The notes: generated by a model not told the origin, from the sequence alone. A DNA stretch of 64,000 nucleotides from Nitrospira sp. ND1 (GCF_900170025.1 NZ_FWEX01000006.1:2409625-2473624), one strand, 5' to 3'. Counted from the stretch's first letter, positions 17,211 to 26,521 are shown. Numbers and translations: made by a program.

Positions 17211-17651
17211 TCAGTGGTGCTGCATCGCTCCGTCCTGTGGCTTTGTATTATCCTCGGTTGGCGCAGCAGGTCCCTCTGTTGGTTCGGAAATCGAGCCAGA
17301 TTCGGGACATCGCCATTTCGCTCCTTTGAAGCTCCCATCACGAATTTGCAGGAATGCAGTTATAGGAAGAACAATCGTATCCATTGCCAAACTCAGCGGG
17401 ATGTCCCAAAACAGAATGGCGCCAATCTGACTATTCTGTTTCACAGCGTAAATATCGAGCGAAATTCCACTGTACAGGCGAGGCCAGCTACAAGGTAAAT
17501 CAGGCGTACGTGCGAACTCTTTGGGCGCGTCCGCATGGAGGGCCATCATGGTGCCGCAACTTGTCAATGCAACGCCTATAGGAAACAGCACAAAGAGATA
17601 ATGAGAGATTCGTCTACCTGCTGTCCTGACGGCCTGCTTTGAATTGCTCAT
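17211..17651 (-). CDS. YceK/YidQ-like lipoprotein
   Basis: A 146-residue protein. A basic N-terminus and hydrophobic stretch (residues 18-31) end in a lipobox, ALTSCGTMM, with Cys32. Residues 33-110 (LPCSWPRLYSGISLDIYAV, then WDIPLSLAMDTIVLPITA) resemble the YceK/YidQ family of small membrane lipoproteins of unknown function. The C-terminus is hydrophilic. The gene and its flanks are visibly less GC-rich than surrounding genes and have no good Shine-Dalgarno sequence, suggesting horizontal acquisition. It is convergent with the kinase gene, with 4 bp between stops. Confidence 0.8.
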   Translation of the reverse strand: MSNSKQAVRTAGRRISHYLFVLFPIGVALTSCGTMMALHADAPKEFARTPDLPCSWPRLYSGISLDIYAVKQNSQIGAILFWDIPLSLAMDTIVLPITAFLQIRDGSFKGAKWRCPESGSISEPTEGPAAPTEDNTKPQDGAMQHH

Positions 17652-17835
17652 TTATGCGAAAGATACGAAACTTTTTGGCCGTTCGCAAACGCTTCCCGAT
17701 TAGCGGCGTATCCATTCTTAGTATTGCTCGCATCAGTAATTCTTGCAGGCAAATCAATGGGTCTCTTGTTCCGTTTGGCATTCTGTTTTAGGATGCGCCT
17801 GTCTGAGTCAGATAATTGCCTTATGGGGCACATCC

Positions 17836-19746
17836 ATGCCCGCGTCACTGAACCACATTCATTCCGATACCCCGATGGGGGCCAATCTGATTGCCGGCGG
17901 CGCGACGTTCCGTTGCTGGGCTCCGCATGCCAAGTCCGTCCACGTGGTCGGCGATTTCAACCATCAGGCACGGAACGAAGCGAGTTTGCTGACACGGGAC
18001 GCGCAGGGGCATTGGCGCGGGTTCATCCCTGGGGTGAAGGATCGCCAGCGCTACATGTTCTACGTGGTCGGCGAGGGGAGTGAGGGGCTCAAGCGGGATC
18101 CCTATGCCCGCGAGTTGGAATCGCCCTTCCCCAGCCAATGCATCATTCGTCACCCGGACTTTCCCTGGCACGAGTGCGGCTATGTCACGCCGCGTTTTCA
18201 CGAATACGTCATCTATCAGCTCCATGTGGGGACGTTCTTCACCCCGAATCTCCCGCAAAAAGGCGGCACCTTTCTCGATGTGGCTCGTAAGCTGCCCTAT
18301 CTCGCTGAGCTTGGCGTGAACGCGCTGCAATTGATGCCCATTCAGGAGTTTCAGACCAGCTTCAGCCTGGGCTACAACGGCACCGACTATTTTTCTCCCG
18401 AAATGGATTTCGCCGTGGCGGATGCCGATCTGGCTCCCTATGTGGCGACGGTCAACCGGCTGCTGGACGCGAAGGGGTTGCGCCGATATCAGGTGAAGGA
18501 GCTGCGGGGGGAAATGAATCAGCTCAAGGCGCTGATCGATCTCGCCCATATCTATGGTTTGGCGGTGCTGCTCGATGTGGTCTACAACCATGCGGGCGGA
18601 GACTTCGGGGATCAGAGCCTGTATTTCTTCGACCGGCAGGATCCGGCCGGCGGTCAGCGTCACTCACTGTACTTCACCGATGTAGGCCATGCCGGCGGTC
18701 TTGTGTTCGACTTTGCCAAGCCGGAGGTTCGCGACTTCCTGATTCAGAACGCCAAATTCTTTCTCACTGAATACCGTGTCGATGGATTCCGGTACGACCA
18801 GGTGAGCGTGATCGATCACGACGGCGCGCCCGAGGGCTGGCGTTTTTGCCAGGACCTGACGTCGACGGTGCATGCACAGCGGCCGGAGAGGTTGCACCAT
18901 GCGGAATATTGGGATGTGAATCCGTTCATCGTCGCGCCGCGGCCGGTCGGGGCCGGGTTCGACACCACGTTGACCGACGGCCTGCGGATGGCGATCCGCG
19001 ATGTCATCGGCAACGCGAGCGCACCCGACGAGCGACCGCTGAATATGACGGCGTTAGCGAGAAGTTTGTGGCCCGAGGGGTTCAACGAGTCCTGGCGGTT
19101 TGTGCAGGGGCCGGAGAACCACGACATCGTCTACCGGGGACGGGAACAGCGCATCGCCCGGCTTGGCGATCCGGACCACCCCCGATCCTGGTTTGCGCGC
19201 AGCCGTGCGCGGGTCGCGACCGGCCTGAGCCTCACGGCTCCCGGGATTCCCATGCTGTTCATGGGGCAGGAATTTCTGGAGGACAAGCAGTGGGCGGACG
19301 ACTTCGTGACACACCGCGAGTTGCTTCTCCATTGGGCCGGTCTCGATCAGGGCGACCGGCAGATGATCGACCATCTGCGGTTCACGCGGGAACTGTTGCA
19401 TGTACGCCGCCGATTGCCGGCGCTGCGTGGACAAGGGTTTCGCGTGGCGCATGTGCACGATCAGAATCGGGTCCTGACGTTTCATCGCTGGGTGGAAGGC
19501 GAAGGGCATGACCTGTTAGTGGTGGTGCACCTGGCCGACTTCACCCGCGTCGGGTATCGACTCGGATTCCCAGACGAGGGTGACTGGCGCGAACTGTTCA
19601 ACAGCGATGCCTATGAAAACTGGATCAATGCCGGCGTGGCCGGCAACAGCGGGCGCGTGACCGCCGGTCTGCAACCCCTGCATGGCTTTGCCTATTCGGC
19701 CGCGGTGGTGCTCCCCGCCAATAGTATGCTGATATTTGCGCGTTAG
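17836..19746 (+). CDS. GH13 alpha-glucan enzyme, branching-enzyme/trehalohydrolase type
   Basis: A 636-residue glycoside hydrolase family 13 protein. An N-terminal CBM48-like beta domain (residues 10-95; FRCWAPHAKSVHVVGDFN) precedes the TIM barrel. Catalytic residues are the nucleophile Asp321 (VDGFRYD), acid/base Glu357 (HHAEYW) and transition-state Asp430 (PENHD); region I is DVVYNHAGGDFG. The order resembles 1,4-alpha-glucan branching enzyme or maltooligosyltrehalose trehalohydrolase, but the protein is shorter than GlgB and I cannot choose. Role: glycogen or trehalose metabolism. The ATG at 17836 is preferred over an upstream extension lying in lower-GC DNA. Confidence 0.87.
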   Translation: MPASLNHIHSDTPMGANLIAGGATFRCWAPHAKSVHVVGDFNHQARNEASLLTRDAQGHWRGFIPGVKDRQRYMFYVVGEGSEGLKRDPYARELESPFPSQCIIRHPDFPWHECGYVTPRFHEYVIYQLHVGTFFTPNLPQKGGTFLDVARKLPYLAELGVNALQLMPIQEFQTSFSLGYNGTDYFSPEMDFAVADADLAPYVATVNRLLDAKGLRRYQVKELRGEMNQLKALIDLAHIYGLAVLLDVVYNHAGGDFGDQSLYFFDRQDPAGGQRHSLYFTDVGHAGGLVFDFAKPEVRDFLIQNAKFFLTEYRVDGFRYDQVSVIDHDGAPEGWRFCQDLTSTVHAQRPERLHHAEYWDVNPFIVAPRPVGAGFDTTLTDGLRMAIRDVIGNASAPDERPLNMTALARSLWPEGFNESWRFVQGPENHDIVYRGREQRIARLGDPDHPRSWFARSRARVATGLSLTAPGIPMLFMGQEFLEDKQWADDFVTHRELLLHWAGLDQGDRQMIDHLRFTRELLHVRRRLPALRGQGFRVAHVHDQNRVLTFHRWVEGEGHDLLVVVHLADFTRVGYRLGFPDEGDWRELFNSDAYENWINAGVAGNSGRVTAGLQPLHGFAYSAAVVLPANSMLIFAR

Positions 19747-20001
19747 TGTCCCCCGGATTCCCTTCCCCGCATCTCCATGTGGTCTCTTTCTCGAGCCTAC
19801 GGGCCTGTTCTTAACGAACCCGTCGCCTTTGCGCGCTACAAGAGTTCTTCGTAGAGCGGACGACCGCAGGCTGAGGTCTTATCTCCGCTACAAAATGGCA
19901 GCAGGAGCGACAGACTGCCGGTGCGATGGGGCGTAGAGTCTCGATGTGCGCGACACGCCGTTCATGTTCGACCGCATACCTGCAATCGAGAGGAGGTCAC
20001 G

Positions 20002-20319
20002 ATGAACATGCGTAGTGTAATGTCTATCACGCTGATCTGGATGGGAATGGTCGCCCCGGTTCTCGGATTTCAGACCGCCGCAGAGTTTCCAGTGAGCTGG
20101 GTCGAGCACGTGGATCTTCGCAATCACCTACTGACCTTCAAGACCGAGGACGGTCAGGTGCGGATGTTCCGGGTGGCCGATTCGGTGGCGATGCGGCGTG
20201 AGTGGCTGAGTAAAGGGGATCTCGTCAGCATCGAAGTCGATCTCGACGACCAGATCGTGAACATCGTGAAAGTGGATCGGAGATCCGAACCCAATCGACA
20301 GGTGTCACGTCGAAAATGA
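20002..20319 (+). CDS. Small secreted protein
   Basis: A 105-residue protein with a strong GAGGAGG before the ATG at 20002. Residues 1-22 form a signal peptide. The mature part (VSWVEHVDLRNHLLTFKTED and KGDLVSIEVDLDDQIVNIVK) alternates strands in a way that suggests a small beta barrel. Periplasmic; no named family recognised. It is convergent with the methyltransferase gene, 16 bp apart. Confidence 0.8.
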   Translation: MNMRSVMSITLIWMGMVAPVLGFQTAAEFPVSWVEHVDLRNHLLTFKTEDGQVRMFRVADSVAMRREWLSKGDLVSIEVDLDDQIVNIVKVDRRSEPNRQVSRRK

Positions 20320-20335
20320 GGCGATGCAGCTTCTG

Positions 20336-21187
20336 CTAGGTTGTCCACCAGGAGGCGACCGGAGGATGGGGCCGGGGGCGCAATGGCCGCGGATGAACCC
20401 AACAGCCTTGTGAACGAAGCCCCGCCTGTCGGCAGTATCCGGCAGCGACATCCGCTTCATCTGTGCCTTGATTCACCATGAACAGGGTCCCCCCCGCCGC
20501 AAGATTGCGCGCGATGCTGGCAAAGAGCCGTTCCGGAGAAAACACCGTTAACGGGAGCCGCCAGGCTAGAACGGGCGTAGGCGTGACAAACGGAAACCAA
20601 GCCGTGATGACATCTACCTGTTCGTCCATCTCGCAGTAGTCGACGGTCACAAACGAGGTCTGCGGAAGATCCGCGACGTATCCGGCGGCAGCGTCGTAGC
20701 GGCTGTAGCCGGTTGGATAGAGGCGGTAACCCTCGACATCCACGCCAGTCAGTTTCGCCGGTCGGAAAAACCGGTGCAGCGTCTGCGCATACCAGAAGTT
20801 GGCACAGCCCACATCCGTGACAAGACCGCCCGTGGGAACGGGCCGGTCCGCTGCCGCCCAGGCCTGGTCCAGCAGATCGAGGTAGGCGTAGTTCGCCAGG
20901 GACGTGTGTCGTCCGTAGCGGGATTCGAAGCAGACACCATAGTGGGCCTGCAGGGATTCGATACAAGCCGACTGCCCGGTCTCCAGATCTGTGAGACGGC
21001 CGACCGGCACTTCATGGTAAGGCTTTCTCGACCAGCGTATCCGTTCCGAGAGGCCGAACCACAGTGCATGATAGAGCGACCGGCACCGTTGTCCGAGAGA
21101 ATAACGATGGTTGGGCGATGAAGGACTGGGGGCAGGAGCCTGAACCGGGCGTGGAGCATGGAAAGTGACTGGAGGAGTGGTCGGCAT
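20336..21187 (-). CDS. SAM-dependent methyltransferase-like protein
   Basis: A 283-residue protein. Motif I-like LVTDVGCANFWYAQTL lies near residues 122-137, followed by an acidic strand end LTGVDVEGYRLYP and by VTVDYCEMDEQVDVITAWFPF near residue 190, consistent with a Rossmann-fold class I methyltransferase. A helix and strand with NLAAGGTLFMVNQG near 232-245 match the usual post-motif III region. The N-terminal 50 residues are Pro-rich and may be mis-assigned, since no Shine-Dalgarno sequence precedes the ATG at 21187. Substrate unknown. Confidence 0.78.
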   Translation of the reverse strand: MPTTPPVTFHAPRPVQAPAPSPSSPNHRYSLGQRCRSLYHALWFGLSERIRWSRKPYHEVPVGRLTDLETGQSACIESLQAHYGVCFESRYGRHTSLANYAYLDLLDQAWAAADRPVPTGGLVTDVGCANFWYAQTLHRFFRPAKLTGVDVEGYRLYPTGYSRYDAAAGYVADLPQTSFVTVDYCEMDEQVDVITAWFPFVTPTPVLAWRLPLTVFSPERLFASIARNLAAGGTLFMVNQGTDEADVAAGYCRQAGLRSQGCWVHPRPLRPRPHPPVASWWTT

Positions 21188-21311
21188 AGGGAGAATGTTT
21201 CATCACCATGTCGGCTTTTCCAATGAAGAACTGAAGGGGGGCGGATGGTAATGGCTAGCCATCATCCCATCGGTCGTTCTGTAAACATTCGCGGTTCGGC
21301 ACAGCATGCGC

Positions 21312-22142
21312 TTAATCTGCGTGGTCAGACTGGCCGCCGGTCACGAAGTCATTGAGCAGCCGACAACCGGCAAAAAGCGTGGCCTCGTCATTTCTGATCC
21401 AGCGGCTGATGGCTCCCAGGTAGACAAGGCGGTCTGCGACCGCCTTGATATCTTCGGTGCCGGTCTCAGCTCCTGCCTTCGTAGGGTTCACAGGTTTCCC
21501 GTACTCGATCAGATAGTTCAATAATCGTCGTTCTGCTCCCTTGCCTACCTCCTCTATCAGCTGTCGAAGGAACGGCTGCCATTGCTGTCGGCCTTCAGCA
21601 AGAGCCGTTTCTCCGTAATGCAGGAAGAGTTTGCTCAAGTACGGATGGTTGCCCGTCCACTTCGCGATGGGTGCCGCCATATCATGGCCGACCAACCGGC
21701 GGAGTTCTCCATCGAGCAGGACAGAGAGTGGATAGAGGCGAATGGTCAACCCGGGTAACGTTGAAGGGTTGGCCAACAGTGCTCTCAACCGGTGACCGCC
21801 GGTGAGAATCATGTTCCGCGGGCGGGCAGTCGAAACTTGCTGGAGCAGCAGGTCGATCGTTTCGCCTGGCAGATGGTCGAGGTTGTCCAGAACGAGCATT
21901 GCGCCGGATATCTCATCTCCATTTGGCAGTGATGCTTGGCGGAAATCCACTTCGATCACCCGGTGGTGGGATAGCCCATCCAGCGAGCTTCGTACCAGCG
22001 ACGTCTTGCCGAGCTTCGGTCAGCCGATCACCGCCACGGATTCGCCGTCCGCTAGGCGTCCGCGCAGGTTTCGGACAAGCCCTTGGCGTCCGATGAACGC
22101 ATCGCCGGTGGCCGGCTGTGGAAAGAAGGGTGCGACGGACAT
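21312..22142 (-). pseudogene. P-loop (AAA/STAND-like) ATPase broken by an in-frame TGA in Walker A
   Basis: Reading from an ATG at 22142 gives an AAA-type ATPase N-terminus (AFIGRQGLVRNLRGRL), but codon 41, TGA at 22022-22020, interrupts the Walker A motif: VAVIG-stop-PKLGKTSLV. The frame then stays open to 21312 with Walker B AMLVLDNLDHL, a sensor-like segment NMILTGGHRLRALL and a small helical domain. One base change (TGA to CGA) would restore a normal protein of 276 residues. The downstream part could start at a GTG at 21959 but would lack the P-loop. Either a recent pseudogene, a sequencing error, or readthrough. Confidence 0.8.
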
Positions 22143-22215
22143 AGGCCACTTTACCACGCATGACCATGATACGACTCATCGCTCGTGCGATCGGGGCAAT
22201 CTCGGTCGAGACTCG

Positions 22216-23106
22216 TTACTGAGGGCGCACAAACCGGAGCAGGCTCTCGCCTGCGGCCAGCCGCACAAATTTCCGCTTCAACTCATTCACTCGATCGAGA
22301 TAGAGCTTCGCACTGTGATCGCCGCACCGTTGTTGCGGGGCCAGTCGAAAGCCGCGGGCGACATATGCGTGGCCGGCGCCGGGTCCGCAGAGATGAATCA
22401 GTGCGGCCAGATCCTGCTTCTGCTGGAACGTGGGGCGAGGCCTTCGATGCGAACCGATGGCGTTCGCCACGGCGCGGTCGAGCAGGGCGGAGGTCAACTC
22501 GATGGCATGGCTCGGCAGGACGCGGCTATAGAAGGAATTGAACCAGCAGGAGTGAGGATCGTTCCAGGAGCCCTCCTGGACGACACGGTGGTCATGAATA
22601 CAGTACCGCTTTCCTTCCTGAAACGTCGCATCGGTGATCTGGAACATGCCGACGGCGCTCGACGCCGGACGATACAGTTCCAGCGGATTCCAGGTCAGTC
22701 GCCAGCGCCAGTAGGTGCGCGCGACCGGATTGCCTGCGCTTTCGACCTGCGCCAGCGCGGCCAGTAGATCCGGCGTCATGATGGCAGTGGAATGTGTGCG
22801 GAAGAGCGGACCGTACTCTTTCCATGTTTCATACGGATGTTTATCGAGCGCGTCGTCGAGCGCAAAGAACATTTCCGTCGGCTTGTGGATCGTGTGGTAG
22901 ACCCAGTTCACGCCCGCGCCAAGCAAGAGTAGGATAGCCAGGCTCACCACAAGCCTGGCCGTGAAGGGCAAGCGCCGCAGGGCGGTGAGCAGGGCTCGAT
23001 ATCTGTGTCGCCAGACGCGCCCGCGCCGACGAACGGCTACAATCGTGCTCCTGCGACCGCGCTTCCTGCGACGGATCACAGCCTGCGGATGCGAGCGGGA
23101 AGGCAT
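22216..23106 (-). CDS. Membrane-anchored SLT-like (lytic transglycosylase) protein
   Basis: A 296-residue protein with a very basic N-terminus (about 40 residues rich in Arg), one membrane segment (LVVSLAILLLLGAGVNWVYH, near residues 52-71) and a periplasmic domain. That domain has LAALAQVESAGNPVA near residue 118, with the catalytic-type Glu, and ASSAVGMFQITDATF near 150, both as in the goose-lysozyme-like SLT fold. Several Cys in the latter half may form disulfides. It should cleave or bind peptidoglycan. The ATG at 23106 is used; another ATG six codons upstream is possible. Confidence 0.85.
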   Translation of the reverse strand: MPSRSHPQAVIRRRKRGRRSTIVAVRRRGRVWRHRYRALLTALRRLPFTARLVVSLAILLLLGAGVNWVYHTIHKPTEMFFALDDALDKHPYETWKEYGPLFRTHSTAIMTPDLLAALAQVESAGNPVARTYWRWRLTWNPLELYRPASSAVGMFQITDATFQEGKRYCIHDHRVVQEGSWNDPHSCWFNSFYSRVLPSHAIELTSALLDRAVANAIGSHRRPRPTFQQKQDLAALIHLCGPGAGHAYVARGFRLAPQQRCGDHSAKLYLDRVNELKRKFVRLAAGESLLRFVRPQ

Positions 23107-23708
23107 GGGCTCACTATAACCCAAAAAGGGGAGTCGGAGGCCTGGTGATCCTCTTGCTGGCGAGGTGCGCAGCAGCGCACTCGCTTGGCCCTGGTTCTTC
23201 CTTACAAGTCAGCCGACTTCCCGAGCCCGTTGTGTGCGACAGCAGTACGGCTCGAAATCTATCATCTGGTGACAGCGAAGTATCTCGTCGGATACAGGCG
23301 CTGTTTCTTCTAAAACGGTTTCGACTTAATGAGCACCGATGATCTAATCGCTTTCATGCATGTCGGAGTAATGCCAACTTCGCATTCAGAAAGGCCGGAC
23401 TAATTTATCCGACTGCGATGGATCAGACCACTTTCGAAATCCAGTCGTGGAGGTAGTCACAGGAAGTATCGGCTTGCTGCGGGCACCTAATTAAAGTCAC
23501 AAACCAATTCTGTCCTGCCGAGCGATATGTTGGATATCACCTGGTCCGCCGTGAAGGCAGGCCTGGATCGCCTCTCCCCACTGTCCTCGTGCCACCAAAT
23601 TACATCGGTTTTTTCGAATGACGGACGCCGTATTATCGATTTGTAAGAAGAAGCCATGTGCCTATACAGTTTTTAGTAGGGCAGGTTGCACCGCAAAAGA
23701 GGCACACG
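23107..23708. other. Intergenic region, about 600 bp
   Basis: No supported gene. Base composition is closer to 50% GC than the neighbouring coding sequence. It lies between divergent genes and must contain promoters for the transglycosylase-like gene and for the receiver-protein cluster. Short open frames here have no Shine-Dalgarno sequence or recognisable protein character. Confidence 0.4.
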
Positions 23709-24194
23709 ATGCCGAAAGTTCTGATCGTCGATGATGACGCCGATGTCCGTGCGTGCCTCCAGGACGCCCTAGAAGCACGCGGCTTATCCTGCTGGGCCGT
23801 TGAAAACGGCCGGCACGCACTCGAATGTTTGCGGGCTGCTGAGGTGGATCTCATCGTGACCGACTATCGGATGCCCGCCATGGATGGATTGGAACTGTTG
23901 CGGCGTTTGACCGGTTCCGCCCTGGAAACGATCCCGGTCATTCTCCTGTCAGCGGATTCGGCAGCCAATCTGCGGCAGGAGGCCTTGCGCCTTGAGGCCT
24001 ATGCCGTGGTTCACAAACCGTTTAACACGCATGATCTCGTCGAGGTCATGTTTCGCGCGCTTCACCGAAACAGCAGCGATCCCGAGCAGGCGGCTGCCGC
24101 CACCCAACCCAATCAAGGAGGGAACTATGAAACAGAGGCAACCAAATACAAGCGCCATGGAGAAGGCGAACGGAACGGCTCCATCGGGCGTTGA
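23709..24194 (+). CDS. Single-domain response regulator (CheY-like receiver)
   Basis: A 161-residue protein: receiver domain at residues 1-120, then a polar tail of about 40 residues with no output domain. The acidic pocket is VDDDADV (residues 7-13), the phospho-acceptor is Asp52 (TDYRMP), the switch Ser is in LLSADS (residue 81), and Lys103 (HKPF) completes the site. GAGG precedes the ATG at 23709. No histidine kinase gene is adjacent, so its partner is elsewhere. It may control the following stress and respiration cluster through protein contacts. Its end overlaps the next gene by 68 nt. Confidence 0.92.
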   Translation: MPKVLIVDDDADVRACLQDALEARGLSCWAVENGRHALECLRAAEVDLIVTDYRMPAMDGLELLRRLTGSALETIPVILLSADSAANLRQEALRLEAYAVVHKPFNTHDLVEVMFRALHRNSSDPEQAAAATQPNQGGNYETEATKYKRHGEGERNGSIGR

Positions 24195-24327
24195 GGAGTC
24201 GCTTCGCAAAAGAATCGCCATTCGCGCATATGAGCTGTTTCGCGACCGCGGCAGCGAGCACGGGCATGCCGAGGACGACTGGCTCGAAGCGGAACGGCAG
24301 ATCAAAACCGAGATGCAACAAAGCTGA
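24127..24327 (+). CDS. DUF2934 family small protein
   Basis: A 66-residue protein with strong AAGGAGGG before the ATG at 24127. Residues 25-60, with IRKRIAIRAYELF-type character (seen as RKRIAIRAYELFRDRG) and AEDDWLEAERQI, match the DUF2934 signature, a short helical module of unknown function common in soil and nitrifying bacteria. It overlaps the 3' end of the receiver gene in another frame, which makes part of the receiver's tail a dual-coding region. Confidence 0.85.
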   Translation: MKQRQPNTSAMEKANGTAPSGVEESLRKRIAIRAYELFRDRGSEHGHAEDDWLEAERQIKTEMQQS

Positions 24328-24398
24328 AGCGCGTGGGTTGAGGCTGATCCTTATGACGGCCTGTCTGGCCATTGCTACATGATAAGGGAGGAGACGCG

Positions 24399-25517
24399 AT
24401 GATCATGAGCCGGTTCAACGCAGGTGAGAGATGGCTGGCGCTGCTCACGGCTGTCAGCATCATGTGGGCACCAGGAGTGCTCTTGGCCGGGGCGGTCGGC
24501 GACCGCCGAGACGAGGAACAAGTGGTGCAAGTATATCGGGACGTGGTACCGGCCACTGTCTTTCTCAGTTCTTCGTATGCTACGGGCAGCGGCCGCAATT
24601 CGTCGATTGGCTCCGGCTTCATCGTGGATGAGGCCGGGACGGTCCTGACGAACGCGCACGTGGTCGAGGGCGCACACACGGTGATGGCGAAATTGTACGA
24701 CGGGCAGCGGGTGCGTGCGGAGGTGCTCGGCGTCGATTCTTACAGCGATGTGGCCGTGCTCCGTCTGACCGGAGTCAATGGGAAAGTTCCCTTCGTGCAG
24801 CTCGGCACCTCCGACGCGCTCCGCATCGGTCAGAGAGCGTTGGTAATCGGCAACCCCTTCGGCCTGGGCTTCGGGCTCTCCACCGGCATCCTCAGCGGAT
24901 TAAATCGCCTTCCTCCCGGCGTCGCATTCAGCGAACCGAGGGTTCCGCTGATTCAGACCACCGCCCCTATCAATCCGGGCGACAGCGGCGGCCCGTTAAT
25001 GAACTCCGACGGCCGGGTCATCGGAATTACGACCGCCATGGCGTTGGGCACTCAGAATATCGGCTTTGCCGTGCCGATCGATCTCGCCAAAGAGGTCCTT
25101 GGAGAATTGAAGGCGAAGGGCAAAGTCAGTCGGCCCTGGCTAGGCGTCGGCGGCAAGTTCGTGACGGACGAGATCCGGGAATTATTCGTCCTGCCCCTCG
25201 CCGATGGGCTGCTGGTCGGTGAGGTCTTTCCCGGCAGTCCTGCAGCGGATGGGGGACTGCGAGCGGGGACCGTCGACGTGACGGTGGCCAGCGAGCCCTG
25301 GATGATGGGCGGAGACCTGATCGTCTCTCTGCAGGGCCGGTCGCTCCGGACGATGGAGGATTTCGTTTCGGCCTTCAAGAGCTTGAAGATCGGCGAGACG
25401 GTCTCGGTCGAATTCATCCGCGACCGGATGAGACGCAGGGCCTCCCTGGTCGTCGCCGAACGGCCCCAAGGCCTGTCGCACCCGACCTCCATGTCCATCG
25501 GCAAGGCGGCTCGGTGA
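24399..25517 (+). CDS. HtrA/DegP-type periplasmic serine protease
   Basis: A 372-residue protein with a signal peptide (to about residue 31, LLAGA). The trypsin-like domain has the triad His87 (LTNAHVVEG), Asp117 (YSDVAV) and Ser196 (NPGDSGGPL). One PDZ domain occupies about residues 260-355 (GLLVGEVFPGSPAADGGLR). The single PDZ and length fit the DegS/HhoA group. It should degrade damaged periplasmic proteins. A GGGAGGAG sequence precedes the ATG at 24399. The position before UspA and nrfHA suggests a stress operon. Confidence 0.94.
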   Translation: MIMSRFNAGERWLALLTAVSIMWAPGVLLAGAVGDRRDEEQVVQVYRDVVPATVFLSSSYATGSGRNSSIGSGFIVDEAGTVLTNAHVVEGAHTVMAKLYDGQRVRAEVLGVDSYSDVAVLRLTGVNGKVPFVQLGTSDALRIGQRALVIGNPFGLGFGLSTGILSGLNRLPPGVAFSEPRVPLIQTTAPINPGDSGGPLMNSDGRVIGITTAMALGTQNIGFAVPIDLAKEVLGELKAKGKVSRPWLGVGGKFVTDEIRELFVLPLADGLLVGEVFPGSPAADGGLRAGTVDVTVASEPWMMGGDLIVSLQGRSLRTMEDFVSAFKSLKIGETVSVEFIRDRMRRRASLVVAERPQGLSHPTSMSIGKAAR

Positions 25518-25620
25518 TTGGACGCAGAAGGCGTCGCCGGCGACTTCGGGCCGAACGCCATGACAGGTCGGCGAACAGTATGAGGCAACATATTTCACCA
25601 GATAGAAGGAAGGAACTGCG

Positions 25621-26487
25621 ATGACGAACCTGATAAACGGTGCCCCGACGCGAATCCGTCACATTTTTCATCCGACAGATTTTTCGGCCGCCAGTATGGC
25701 GGCTTTCGGGCATGCATTGAAGCTCACTCACCGCCTTCAGAGCGATCTGACGATCATGCATGTCGATCCGGCGCGGGCCGATCCCGATTTCGAGGATTTT
25801 CCGAGAGTACGGGAGACGCTCAGCCGATGGGGAATTCTCAAAGAGAGGGCCACTAAAGACGACCTTCTGGCGCTCGGTATCGGCGTGCGCAAAATTCGCG
25901 GGATGGCGGACCAACCAGTGACGTCGATTCTGCAATTGCTCAGCTGGAAACCGGCCGACTTGATGGTCTTGGCAACCTATCCCAAAGACGCCCTAAGTCA
26001 ATGGTTGTCCGAGGAGTCCGGAGAGACGCTGGCCCGCAAGTCCCGCACGATGACTCTGTTCGTGCCAGGCGAGAGTCCAGGATTCGTCTCATTGCATAAC
26101 GGAGTGGTGGCGCTGCAGCGGTTTCTCATCCCGATGGACCACCGCCCGGACGCGCAGGCTGCGGTGGACGCCGCCTGCGCGATTGCGTCGAGCCTGGGGA
26201 TCGATACGGCGATCTTCGAGCTGTTGTATGTAGGGGAACCGGCAGACGTGCCGCGCCCGCGGCTCCAACGTCGTGACGGCTGGATTTGGAAGCAAAGCGT
26301 CAGCACGGGCATCGTGGTAGAGGAAATTCTTGAGGCGGCCGAGCGCCAGCAGCCGGATCTGATCGTCATGGCGACCGAATGGAGAACGGGCTTTCTCGAC
26401 GCCTTGCGCGGTAGTACCACCGAACGAATTCTGCGCCGGACGATCTGTGCGCTGCTCGCGGTCCCTGTCTATGAGCCGCTCGCATGA
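25621..26487 (+). CDS. Universal stress protein, two UspA-like domains
   Basis: A 288-residue protein with an AAGGAAG-type ribosome site. The first domain (residues 10-145) starts RHIFHPTDFSAASMAAFGHA; the second (155-285) starts QRFLIPMDHRPDAQAAVDAA and ends GSTTERILRRTICALLAVPV. The first domain lacks the Gly-rich ATP loop, while the second keeps a partial one (ATEWRTGFLDALRGSTTERI). This suggests one degenerate and one partly intact nucleotide site. It lies between the HtrA and NrfHA genes on the same strand. Cytoplasmic; role inferred from the family. Confidence 0.88.
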   Translation: MTNLINGAPTRIRHIFHPTDFSAASMAAFGHALKLTHRLQSDLTIMHVDPARADPDFEDFPRVRETLSRWGILKERATKDDLLALGIGVRKIRGMADQPVTSILQLLSWKPADLMVLATYPKDALSQWLSEESGETLARKSRTMTLFVPGESPGFVSLHNGVVALQRFLIPMDHRPDAQAAVDAACAIASSLGIDTAIFELLYVGEPADVPRPRLQRRDGWIWKQSVSTGIVVEEILEAAERQQPDLIVMATEWRTGFLDALRGSTTERILRRTICALLAVPVYEPLA

Positions 26488-26521
26488 TCGCTATGTAGTC
26501 ATCTTGGGGAGAAGGGAGATC

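Noticed and set aside
17648-17848. 66-codon minus-strand frame
   Set aside because: No ribosome site and no recognisable protein; overlaps the likely leader of the GH13 gene.
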